From the NCBI GenBank assembly GCA_030867875.1, contig JAOWCC010000936.1, positions 14,516,095 through 14,580,094 on the forward strand: DNA of 64,000 nucleotides, written 5' to 3'. The notes under the pieces are model-generated. The model did not search any database. It was not told the origin of the DNA and saw only the letters and a list, made by a program, of their open reading frames with translations. Shown here piece after piece: positions 1-12,800 of the stretch (its first letter is position 1; each line of letters opens with the position of its first letter). This stretch comes from Actinernus sp. WN-2022 (Eukaryota > Cnidaria > Anthozoa > Actiniaria > Actinernidae). A program made the translations under genes and the position numbers.

Positions 1-544
1 ACGATTTCATACACACATATATACACACAGATAATAGAAAAACTTAAACATTAAAACGACAACCCAAAAATTCTCAACGGTTTGATATTTCATTGTCATC
101 AACGCGATGCCAAAATACTCTCCAGACTGTCATAATTATTGGTTTTAGTAACAATGTGTTGCATTTTATCAATAGCGCTATTAGTTATACCGCAAGGTTA
201 TTTGCACTCACCAGGCGGTCATGATCACAGTCTACGTACTTTACTGGCTATCATAGGGCGGATTTTGAATGAGTGGGATCGTAACCGTACTGTAATGTCC
301 TGTAACTCTGTAACTTGATTGGACCAGAAAACAAAAACAATGGGAAACCATTTCAAATCACGGTATGCCTTAACGTTCCCACTGATACGAATTCGGCTCT
401 ATCGATATCACGGAAAAGACTTGAAGAATCAGTACACAGATAAAGATGAACTTTAAATTATATCATGCATTATACACCAACAATATTATATGAAACTTCA
501 TGATATGACAATCCCTCGCCTGAAACAAAAATATATATCCTCAC
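1..544. other. Intron after E35
   Basis: No exon recognised. Positions 201-213 and about 421-460 match the intron at 13,356-13,369 and 13,411-13,450, showing that the segmental duplication continues here. Positions about 265-370 resemble the inverted-repeat family at 54.2 and 59.2 kb (several CGTAACCGTACTGTAA-like words). Confidence 0.6.
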
Positions 545-811
545 CGTGTACAGTCAGTTTTGAACTGGTGTTGGCCTTGCCTTCCTCGTTAGATGCTTCA
601 CATGTATATAGTCCTTCGTCTTTCACGCTCACATTTTGTATCTTCAGCGTCCTATTGTTGTCAAGGAGCACGGCATCTGGTAACAATACACCTCCCTTGT
701 ACCATCGATAAGTAGGCTCCGGGTCACCATCGGCTTTGCATGCGAGGTTCACTGTTTCGCTCCTTTCTACCACGAGGTTTTCATTTAGTGCTAATGTTAT
801 GGTTGGAACAG
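545..811 (-). CDS. Exon E35: Ig domain, class g (recent duplicate of E27)
   Basis: VPTITLALNENLVVERSE, VNLACKADGDPEPTYRW, YKGGVLL, VSVKDEGLYTC and LTVHG, 89 codons, phase 1-1, donor GTGAGG. It is the last exon in the window and ends in phase 1, so at least one further exon lies beyond position 1. Confidence 0.9.
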
Positions 812-3800
812 CTATAAATAGGAGACAAATATACAATCGTTATTTAGCAATATTGACATAAACTAATCAGGCATTTTTGCATTGCCTTATGGTTTCCGAA
901 ATCTACTTCAGTAGAATTCTGCAAATAGTTTATTTTATACAATAAACAGTACGAAGTGCGCTCTGATTGATTGGTAATCATGTGTCATTAGAGTACAGGC
1001 CAGTCGACGTCACGTTTCGTACGCTGAAAATCATTTTGTATCCTTTTTCGCGCTGTTTATTTTATACAACAAATAGATGTCATTTTGTAGTGGGTCTATT
1101 TTCTGAGAGATGTACACATAACATCTCATCGTGACAAGATCAACAGTCACGCAACTCGACTTCGATTCATTGTTCTCGTCACGTTATGACGTCATCTGTT
1201 CATCGTTTAGGGCACAGACAACGTACGACAAAACGACACCTATTTTATTAGCGGGAAGGTAAATGTATTTACACTTACTGTGAATTGTTAACTGAGCTGA
1301 TGCTGCGGCTGATCCAACTCTGTTGATGACGTTACAAGTGTAGGTGCCTTCAAAAAGATTGGTGTTTTTCACATGTGGAACAACTAGCGTACTTCCATTT
1401 ATAGCAACTGATTGAACCCTTCCTCCGCTGAAACCCCAAGTAACTTCAGGCACAGGTACACCGGTGGCTTTTAATCTGAATGTCACATTAACTCCTTCAA
1501 GGACGGTCTGATTTTCGGGGACAACAACCAGCTCTGGTCGAACTAGAAAATAAAGCACATCCATAAAACACGTTCAGTTTGGGAAAGAAAACATTGAAAC
1601 GTCACGAAGAACCAAACGTGCATTTATGAAACCAAATGTGCATTTATGATTCTTGAGATCCGAGTTACATTTAAGTTACATGTAATATACTTCGAATTTT
1701 GGACGAATCATCAATTTGAGATACTTTAGCTAGAAAACCTCTCTAAAAATGTTTCCTTGCTATAATAAAAAATAAAGCTCTTTAATTGTTTTTTTCTTGC
1801 TATAAAGAACAAGAAGATGTAACTCACACAACACTTCAACGGTTTTCTGAGTAGGGGCATCACCAAATCCATTGCTAGCCACACACGTGTAGTTTCCTGC
1901 ATGCTCGAGAGAGATACCATACGTGCGTAGGTAAAGGCGACTGGAAACATTCTGCAAGTTCTGTTTGATGTTACTCTTGACTATCTGAACCACTTGTCTT
2001 GAGTCATTACGAGTTAGAACGTCAATCTTTTGGATTGCTTTATTTCCTTTTCTCCATTCAATTGATGGCTTAGGATAACCACTGGCAAAGCACTCGATGG
2101 TCGTGTTCTCATCCCCTCTGAGGAAGGATCTCGTGTGTGGTCTTGGAACGTATATCTTCACAGGGACTGAAACATTTAAAGAAAATTAAGTGCAACGCTT
2201 GATGTGTGTCATCACTTTGTTATTTCAGACTTGATAAGTATATTGGAAAGTATATATATATTAACGTCCAAGCAAATAAACACACAGTGTCGAAAATATC
2301 TAAATCAGTGAAAAATATTACCAGAGGACCGAATTAAACTATGAATTTTGCAGAGAGTTTATCGTCTAAATCACTTCATTACTGAAGTGTGTTCCAAATA
2401 CTTCGTCATTTTCGACCAGCGGTTTGCTGTCGTGACCTAATTTTCTCAACGTGCCCCTCTTGTAATTGCATATTTCCATTTAAAACTTCGTTCTTTCCTT
2501 TCCATTTTGGAAAAAAAATGTATATTCATGTACTTCACTTATAAGTTCGTGCGAGAGTTTGTGTGAAACGCAGGCCCGCAGTTGTTGTGTTGAGAGAATT
2601 ACGTCACCTCCGCTGAAAAATTGGCTCTGTCACAGGAACGGGTTCGGGTAATGGTGGACATGAAATCTCGAGATTCGGATTCCAATAAATAAGACTTCCC
2701 TTTGCCATATAAAAAAAAACGGTTTGGGCAGGAAAAATATAGCAAAAATATCACTATCTAAAAATTTGATCATAGTAGCACTTTAAAACAGCACTTTACA
2801 CGTTACCTTCACAATAGCAATTTTATGAAGTACTTTTTACGTGATCAAGAGTTCCACTGTTATCAACGTTTTTGTAATCTCTAAATGCTGTATGTTTCTG
2901 ATAAGCAGGGTGTTGAAAAGTGGAATTTCCAGAAAAAAGGTTATGGTCGGGTATGTCTTAATAAAAGTACAATATATGGAATAAAATAAATGTTGAATTT
3001 TCAGTGGATACTGAGGCACTAGTCGAAATTGTGTATTTATGAGTACAGTTCTTTCAGAAAAGGTTATTCTAATGCATTGTGCAGGTTGTATTTTTCATGC
3101 TGCATTGCGCATTGGGTCTGACAGTCCAACAAATGAAATCCATTATATTGTTATTGCGCTGAATAATTTTCTTACAACAAATGAGGACTTGGGCAAGCAA
3201 TTCAATTATTACCTTTTTGTTCGGAACGCGTAATGCTGTATGCACAATGCAACATGCACGAGGCAACCATGAATAAATAGCTGTATAAAGTATCATGTTG
3301 AGAAAACTCTATAGATACTCACCTTTTATTTCCACAGTTGTACCCAAAGTATTATTTCCTGCCCTATTTACCGCCACACATCGGTACTCTCCTTCATCCT
3401 CTATGATTGCATTATCTATAACAAGAGTCCTGTTTCTGTCGTATAACCTTGCACGCGTCAGATTGCCAGACCCATCCTTCCTCCACGTCACAACCGGTTG
3501 TGGGTCGCCATTAACCACACATGTTAGATTGATATAGTTGCCAATAACAATTGTTGTGCTGCCAGTAATCTTCGATATTGTAGGTAACACTGGGTAACAG
3601 GAAATGAGCGAGGTGAAACGTTAATCCATAAACTGTTCACATTCGAACTTGAAATAATACAAAGCAGATCATTTGTATAAATCAAATCCATTTAAATCAT
3701 ATAATTATACAAACCCTCCATTTAAACCATACAATTAGTGTAATGCAGCAACTTATACAAAGTAGATTGTGTGCTGGAAAATGGCATTTAAGCCATACAG

Positions 3801-6800
3801 AATGTGTAAATCATAGAAAATATTCAAGTCATGCAATGTATGATATAAATTATAAATTATTCAATTTATTCACGTTATGCAATAATACAATTCATAGTCC
3901 TTGAAAGGTAACCAAGCCTTAGCCTCGCATGGCGGATGGATTTGACCCTACACTGATACAAATCCCCTTTCTACAGTATGAATATGGATAAATGTTGATT
4001 TTCATGCTAGATACAGTCCTCCAACAAAGTTGTCTCGACGTCACCAAAGGCTTGGTTAACTTTCAAATTGGCGGTGCGAGAACTAAGAATTGAATTAACC
4101 ATGCTAATCATACAGATCAGATCATTTGTACATGCAAATCATTTCAATCATACAAATTATGCAATTTTCAGATCAAGGAGGATTGGAAGGTCTTCCCAGA
4201 ATCTGCGCATGAATTACATGTTTATCATCATTCCGTGATGATATCGGCGATCGGTACTCGAAAGCGCTAGTCTGTTCTGACAAATCAATGATGTTCTTCA
4301 CAGAGAATAAATGGGAAAGGTTACCCTAGAAAGCTATCAAGTCTAGGATTTAATAGCATTGTTGGAAGTCCAGTTTTTCCCGAACAAAATTGCGGAAAAA
4401 AAATGTTGTGTGTTCCCCCTGGACCAAACCATTCGATATTGTGAAAAATTGCCATTCCCCAGCAGTTCTTATAGTGGTACTATAAGCAGATGCAAAATAA
4501 CAGTAAGTTCAAAGTTGCGTTTACGACTTTGGATATTGTCTTTGATTATTCGAAATTCTTCAACACTTGAGTACTGTTATGAAGCTTCGAGAATCTGAGC
4601 TTGGTGTCGTGGACTTTTTATAGCATGTTTTTATAGGGTGTTTTGTTCCGGAGTAATTAAATTTGAATTGTGCTGCATAAAAGTCAAGTACTTGTGTATA
4701 TTTATTTGTTTTAACTTGGTGAATCCTTAAAAGTTTCATCCAGAGAGTCCTGAAGGATTTTGATGGGAAATTAAGCTTTATTTGTATCGTAGTTTTATGG
4801 CCGCCATGTTGGTGTCTAAAAGAGGGACACCAAGATGGCAGCAGTATACAAAGTTATATAAAATTGCCATATAGTCATTGGTCAAAAGCTCCGTTAGGAA
4901 ATATTCTAATGTTCTAGAATTTGAGTTATAAGTGTATTTTTGCTAGTTAAATGTTATATTTAATTACATCAATGCAAACGAATTTTGCGATCGAGGGTCA
5001 TCACGACGATGAAAACCACCAATTGCGCTTATTAAAATGCCAGAATAGAGCAAAGGGTAATCACGTACATTTGCTGTTTTTACCACTCTTTTTTTTGGCT
5101 GTTATAATTAAAGAACTGTGCATAATATACTTCGTACATAATACCCTTGTGTAAAACACACGGCCCTTTATAATGGATGATACTGCGAGGGACTATACAT
5201 AGGATTCTACGCTAATTTAGGTTATACTGGCTTAGCAGTAAAATATATATTTAGCACTGAAACTGAACATGTATACTAAAGTTACGTTCAACAGTTTAGT
5301 GACATAAAGCAAGTGAATCGTTATGCTTCACTTTGTGAAAAGAACACCCTGTGATACTATTGTTTTCAGTTCGAATATCAAATTAATTGATATTGTTATT
5401 CGTCTTTTTTGGGACTTATATTCAAGTGTGGCTGAATGGGACCTATGTATATGTTGCAGGTCAAAAAACACTTCAGGTTAAATGTGTCCAAACTAGTTTA
5501 TTTTTATCAACCTAGTTTTCTTTTTCAACCTAGGTTATTTAAAAAAAAAATCAATCATTCTAAAAAGAGATCCTTTCTTTTTGGGGAGTCATAAAAAATA
5601 TGGTGTTTAGTTTTTTAGGGGGCACATTCTAAAAATAATTGAGCAGGTTTTCGTATTCTACCTCCCCTCCCTTCCATTTTCTTTGTCCCACTATCTTCCT
5701 TCTACCCCATCCTGATCTCCTTTACCACCATTACATTAATTAATATTACACATCATTATTATTTACTTTGTTTCATCCCAGACGAGACTCGAACACCCTG
5801 AACCATCGGTTTCGAAGACCAAAACTTTACTACTTTACCACAGAAACATTCGATGACGTGGTAGTCATTTAAATCACTAATATAACTACGACATCAGGTC
5901 GCATGCGCATTGCTAACGAAATCGGACTTTGAAAAATATAACACGGACGATAACACGGACGATAACACAGACGAAAATACAAACGAAGTTTGTGTTGTCT
6001 CTGCGTTCTTTTATGAAAACTCAAGGGTAGTGAGAAAGCTAAATTCAGAAACATTTATTGTTTATAGATGATCAGGTTTACTTTACGGCTCCACTCGTAC
6101 TTCGAAACAAACTGTGAACCGAACCGACTTTTACAAAGTAATCACTGAGCTAAATAATATAAAAGCGAATCAACGCTTACATTGACTGGAAGAAGACGTC
6201 TACGAAAGAGCTAAATAGTATCTTAAAGTAACGAGTTCAGAGGATCTTGGACTAAACCTCCTACTCGTTAGACTCAGCTTTCCAAATAGAATAACACGCT
6301 GTGACTAGCACAAAATGGAAATACGCATTCCAAATAACGAACTTCTAACTCCTGTCAATAAAGAAACAGTTTGTAAATTATATGTAGTTTATAGCACTAA
6401 TTTGTGACTTACGCCATCACAGGTAAACAATAATTAATAAGGGAAGAGAAATTGTACTGTGATTGAACCCATATAATAAGAAATAAACTGGGTTGAATTA
6501 AAATAAACGAGGTTAAAAAATAACCTAGATTGAAAAAAATACCTAGGTTGAAAAAAATTACCTAGGTTGAAAAAATTACCTAGTTTGGACAAAAATAAAC
6601 TAGGTTGAACCAAAATTAACTAGTTTGGACAAATTTAACCTGAAGTATTTTAAAGTACAACACTTATATTGCTTACGACTTTGCAAAAGAACAATGAGCC
6701 TTAGCTGGGAATATCAAATTCCGAAAGGGAACAAATGACGCTTTTTGGGCGGATATACAATATATGAGAAAGGTTTAGATTTAGTCGAGCTCCTTGTACG

Positions 6801-9800
6801 TGGACATGGTTGTTATATTCAGATTACATTATTCCAATCCATAATAAAGCAATAAAATTACCAAAATAGAAAGCCTTTTCAATCATATGAACTGTGCAAC
6901 TCACGCATTTCATACAAATTATGTAAATTATACAAAGAAGATTATTTTTATAAATCAATTCCATTTAAATCAAACAATTGTACAAATTATGCAACTAATA
7001 CGACTAATGGAAATTATACAAACCCTTTAACCAATACAATTAGTGTATAAATCATTGCAATCATACTTTGAAAGTCATGCAAAGCAGATAATCAGTAAAA
7101 TCAACTTAAATCGTACAATAATTCGTGTTATTCAATTCAGGTCATAATCATACAGATCAGATTATTTGTGCATACAAAAAAATTTCAATCATACAAATTA
7201 TTCAGGTCATTCAAAGCAGATAATCAGTAACATCAACTTGAATCGTATAATTATTCGTGTTATTCAATTAGGCTAATCATACAGATCAGATTATCTGTGT
7301 ATATGCAAAAACCATTTTAATCATGCAAAGCAGATAATCAGTAAAATCAACTAAGTTATACAATTATTCGTGTTATTCAATTCAGGCTAATCATATAGAT
7401 TATATTATTTATGCATGGGCAAATCATTTCAATCATGCAAAGCCGATAATCAGTAAATCACCTTAAATCATACAATTATTGATGTTATTCAATTCAGGCT
7501 AATCCTACAGACGAGATTATTTGTGAAAGTAACATTACTTCAAATCACACAGAGTAATATTCAAATCGTATAAGGTAGAAACTTGTCCTCGAGTAAAATT
7601 TCGAGAGCGCATGAAGAGACGGCAACTCACTGTCGACTGTTAGAGTAGCTGTATGGATGAAGGTGCCTGCTCGACTGCTCGCTGTACACGTGTAATCCCC
7701 TTCATATGTGTTATTATTCTTGACGTTTGTAATGATTAGTCTCCCGTCCTTTATCAAGTGCGGTACCAGGATCTGTCCTCCATTAAATGTCCACGTGATA
7801 GTTGGTGACGGGACTCCAGATGCCACACACTGGAACGTGACGTTACTTCCTCCTATCACAACTTGATTGACAGGTGAAGTGACAAATTCGGGTTCAACTA
7901 CAACAGCAGAAGATAGTAATGAATAACAATATTTCCTCAATGGGCCTTTTGGAGTTAGCCAATCACGTGGTTGGACTGGATGGCAAATAAAACTTACTTC
8001 ATTTCTTTAAAGGAAAACCTGTTTGTAAATGCTATTTTCGACTTCCTATCGATTGTCGATCTTTCTAAACTGTAACAGCGTTTTAAAAGTTTGCTTGCCA
8101 TCCAGTAAATCACTTTCCTTGGGATAACGAGCTCAATTCATTGGCTATTGAAGTAATATATCAGCACGTGACTGTTAGCTTCAAAATGCCTATCAGTAAC
8201 CTCGGTCTCTTAGAGAACATATGTGTGTAAAATAATAGCACGGCTGGAATAATAGCCCACACCCCTCCTGCCTCCTCCCATATTAATCAAGTCTAAGTCC
8301 AGCCAAAGTTGAGGAGGATGACGGTGAGATAGAGTCAGACCCTACACGATTGACAGATATTTACGACTCTGATGAGGACTACGAAATCGACATTGCCAAT
8401 AAAATGACATCAACTGTTTCTATTCAGTTTAGTTTTAGAAATAACTATCAACTTAAGGTACCAACCATTGAAATAATCATCCTCTTTTAGGGCCAATAAA
8501 AATATTAACTTCCCAACAATATTTCAAGGAAATACGGTTTTTACATTATTTAATGACGTCCTGCAAGAATGAGGTAAGAGAACTAACACCCCATATATGG
8601 ACCTTTCTATTTTATTTTTAGATTATCAGTCCAAAACATTGTTATTTTAATAAAGACTAATAAAGATCAGCTTCAAGTGGTGATGTTATGCTAAGGAGTG
8701 GTTTATAGAGATTCCATGCCGACCCAGAGGACATAAACAATGGGTCTCTAATGACGGTAGCTTAGCCGAACGAGTTTAAATTAACTTACATCACGTGTTG
8801 CAAAACGTGGAGATTCGTTCTCTTACCTTATTCTCTCTTCCAACGTAATGATAAAATATCAAACTGTAGGAAACCCTACTTAGTGTCTAAACAAATATCA
8901 TAAGCAGAGGCACAGCTACAGTTTGCAGTTCCTAACCGCTAGGGGTGTCCGGGAAATGTTTAAAATCTAAGGTATCTTAAATGACTGCATTTCCTGCATT
9001 ATGAGAGTAAGAAACACACTCGCTCTTTCTTTTTCTATTTTCTTTTATTTCATTAATGTTTTCTTCTGTCTAAGAGGGAGATGGTTGTTTTCCTCAGGGA
9101 AAGGGAGGTTCCGGAGGAACCCGAGGAACCTATACCCATGGCTACGCCCCTGATAATATAATATTGAAACTGACAACAAAATCAAGGATATATTTTGGTC
9201 TCAAGGATATCTAAGAGTCGCAAAATACAGAGACTACAGTTATTCCATGTACTTACACAGCAGTTCGATACTTGTTTTCTTTGGCTGCTGGTCAATAGAA
9301 TTGTTAGCAACACAAGTATAGTTCCCTGCTTCTTTGTACGTTAGTCCTGTATAACGAGGATATAAAACACTGGACACGTTTTGAAGATGATCTTGAATGC
9401 CATCAAACAAAACCTGAACAGTATGTTCTGTATTATTTCCTGATACAGTATTTACTAGAGGCACTATATTGTTGTGTCGTCGCCACATAACCACCGGTTT
9501 TGGATATGCACTAGCGTAACAGGCTATCGAGACGTTGGTGACTCCCTGACGGTAGATACGGGTATAGGGCACAGCCAGGTACAAGGCCGTTGGAACTACA
9601 TTTTGAAAAAAAAAAGAGTGAAAAGTGGTTAATAGTGTTTATGCAAAACTGTTTCATTCACATACAACTTTCGTCATTTCAAATGGAGAACTTTTCATCA
9701 TTTTAAATGGAGAACGTACTGAGTACTTGTCAATTGTTTATACAATTTAATGAATTGTAATTGTAATTCAAGAAGAATATATGATTACAGAAGGTACAAT

Positions 9801-12800
9801 AATATAATAGCCTTAATGATGTTTAAACGCTCTTTATCGGAGCTCTGCCATATTAATGGTGAAACTGACACAAAGAATAGGAGAGAACGTCTAATACTTC
9901 AGTAGGCATTATTTAACAATTATTATACTACTGTGACGCACATTTTAGGGCAAATATGGAGACGTAATACCCACTAGATGTTCCATATTGCCCTGTAGAA
10001 TACGATTTAAATGTAAAAGAAACCCATGAATCAAGAACGCTGTCGTATAATAAATACCTTATTAGATGTTTTCCCCCAGATATTACGTTGCTGATATTTT
10101 ACTCATTGCTAGCATTTTCGTCGCCTCTGCAGTACTCGGAAAAATACATTCGCAACTCGTAAAATATCAGCATTTATTTTATGGCATCCCCGTGAGTGGT
10201 CCAGATGAAGTCCAATCTTGCAATTTGATTGGTTGCTCATAGGTCCGGATTTTTTCATCTGGACCTCTGGTGAATTCATCCGGACCTCTCGTAAATTTGT
10301 TTTCAGGACGACATTCAACCTGAATTATAATATAATAACAAGGGAAAGCGCCCCCAAACTATGGAGAAAAAATCAAATGCCAAGGCCTAGGAAAATGAGT
10401 TTGAGGATTTTATCTCTGCTCAACAGCCTCAAAATATAAAACCAAAAAAAACAATTACGACTTCAACGTTTGGAGATGGTTTTGCCTGTTGAAATTGCTC
10501 ACAACTCTTCGTAAATAAATAGCGATAAAACCCGTACATTTTGAAATGAACTAAACGTTTGTTACATGAGAAGGCAAACACTAATTTAAAACTGTTTCTG
10601 CCTTTTCGTTTTTCAGCTAAAATTAAACTCACAACGCTAATACAATCTTGGTACAAAGGAATACAATTATTACGGAAACGAGTAAACTTAGCACACGGTT
10701 TCATCAAAAGCAGTTTTTTTTATTGTATGGGCTAAGAAATTCAGCGTTCACAATTGGTAATTCGCTTATAAATTATGAGTATTTAGTAAGTAATACTTAC
10801 AAGTTGGTTTGTATTATTCTGCAGGTTTTTTTGTTAAGTTTTGCAGTGTGATTTCAACTTGCCGGTTTTCAACTTTCAAATCTTCCACAAATATGGATTT
10901 TTTTGTCTCCAGATAAAGGTTCAAAGGTTTTTTATTTTCCACAATTACAAAGATTACAAATATGAAAAAAGGAAAGAGAAAGGTCAAACTAAATACGTGG
11001 AGGGTGCATGGGATACAACCCAAAGGGCTAACAAGGCTCTCATGCACCCTTTATATTAACATTAATTACAGATCACTCTAAGATAGAAACAGATGACTTC
11101 AAATAATTACTGTACAGAAAATGAATAATAAATGAACTTACAAGAAATGTCAGAAGTTTGCATTTTTCTACATAAAGACAATAAATTATTGATATATTTT
11201 TTTGTTAGGAAGAAGAAAGGATGTGTTTTTTAAACACCTTTTTAAATGATTTAGTTGTTGGACTACTTTTTATATCTACGGGGATATCATTCCACACTTT
11301 GACGGAAGCATATTTAACTCCAAATTTGTCATAGTTCAGCCTTTGGCGAGGCAGATAAAAAATTATATTTGATTTTGAAAGAGTGTTGTAGTTATGTACT
11401 ACAGAAAGGTCAGTCAAGTAACTAGAACAAATATTTGGTAATTGATTTGTATGATGCCCATAAGCTAATTCACCAAGTTGGTGGTCCACTATTTCAAATA
11501 TGTTAAGCAATTCTATTTTTTTGAATAAAGGTTTACTTGGAGTTCTGGACTCGGAAAAAGTAATTATTCGAAGCACACGTTTCTGTAGAATGTGAATGGG
11601 CTTCAGCTTTGATTTATAAGTACTACCCCAGGTCAACGTACAGTAGGATATGTACGGGTAAATTAAACTATAATAAAGATTTTTAAGGATATCAAGATTA
11701 AGGTAATGCCGGACTTTATACAATACTGCGTTCGGGTCCTGATAAAGTTGTCAATGAAACCTAGTGCATCTGAAGTAAAGTACAGGTCAGTTTTCGTACA
11801 TACAAATGTATTTTTGATGTCGGAAAACAAACTGTTTTGAACGCTTGTTCACCGTTTGTTCGGTCCGGATGGGGGAATATTGGTCTCGTTCTTTTTTTCG
11901 TGTGTGAATGGACCTCGCCCTGCAGGCTCGGTCCATATAAACACACGAAAAAAGAACTCGACCAATATCCCCCCATCCGGACCTCACGCTTGGTCAATAA
12001 CCCCCATGTAATACCTGGAAAAACATATAATAAGTGGTATTTATTCATCGAAGTGGAATTAAATGCATATTGGTGAATATTTACCGAGACGCAGTTGTAT
12101 ATCAGGGAAACGTCAAAGAAGACTAATCTACTAACGTTTTTTCTGGACATTCCGTGCGCGCGTCATTGAAATATGCCGAACTTTGCAACTTTAGTGTGCT
12201 TAACAATTACATTGTTTTTATATTCACCTATCGCGGTGAAATATCGACATAGTTAGAACCTCTCGACCAATCAGAACGCTAGAATCTCTATGAAATTATA
12301 CTAGTATCCATTATTGGTATTACTTATCCCATAATTCCTATTGCTGAAAGACCAAGATATATTTTTTGATAAGTCACTTACCGAAAATAGTAACGCTGGA
12401 CGAGGAGGTATCATTTGCACATCTGTTCTTTGTGACGCATCGGTATGTACCTCGGTCACTGAATCTGACGTCCTTTATAACAAGACTATTGTTACTGTTC
12501 TGTAGTTCTGCAGGGGGAATGACACGTGAACCATCTTTCGTCCAATATACGACTGGTGTTGGCTTGCCACTTGCGTTACATGTAAGAGTTAGCGTAGAAC
12601 CCTCGATGTATGATGTGTCTTTAAGCGGTGTTAAGATTCTCGGTGGAACTGTGAACACAATGCAATATATGGATTAAAGTTCGTTTGAGAATTGGATAAA
12701 AGTATTTAAAGCAAATACAACATTAATATTGTGTATGCAGTATCCTATCAGCACAACAAGACATACACAACTATCAATAGCTTGTACCTTTCATTTTGTT

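Larger units (their letters stand above)
3590..7630. other. Intron E31/E32, repeat-rich
   Basis: It holds a satellite-like repeat at both ends, a MITE inside the first satellite patch and a 1.2 kb inverted-repeat element. The stretch 4,180-5,450 shows nothing I can name. Confidence 0.6.
9596..12381. other. Intron E29/E30
   Basis: Contains a 5'-truncated LINE (about 10.9-11.7 kb) and a perfect-looking foldback at 11.86-11.98 kb. Around 10,200-10,310 GGTCCGGAT/ATCCGGACC words recur in both orientations, possibly a second degraded foldback. Confidence 0.55.

Noticed and set aside
10429..11059. Several frames of 67-92 codons on both strands
   Set aside because: Low-complexity, mutually overlapping, and partly in LINE 3' sequence.
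11787..12150. Overlapping open frames of 66-129 codons on both strands
   Set aside because: They lie over the 11.86-11.98 kb palindrome, which automatically gives matching frames on both strands; no domain is seen.
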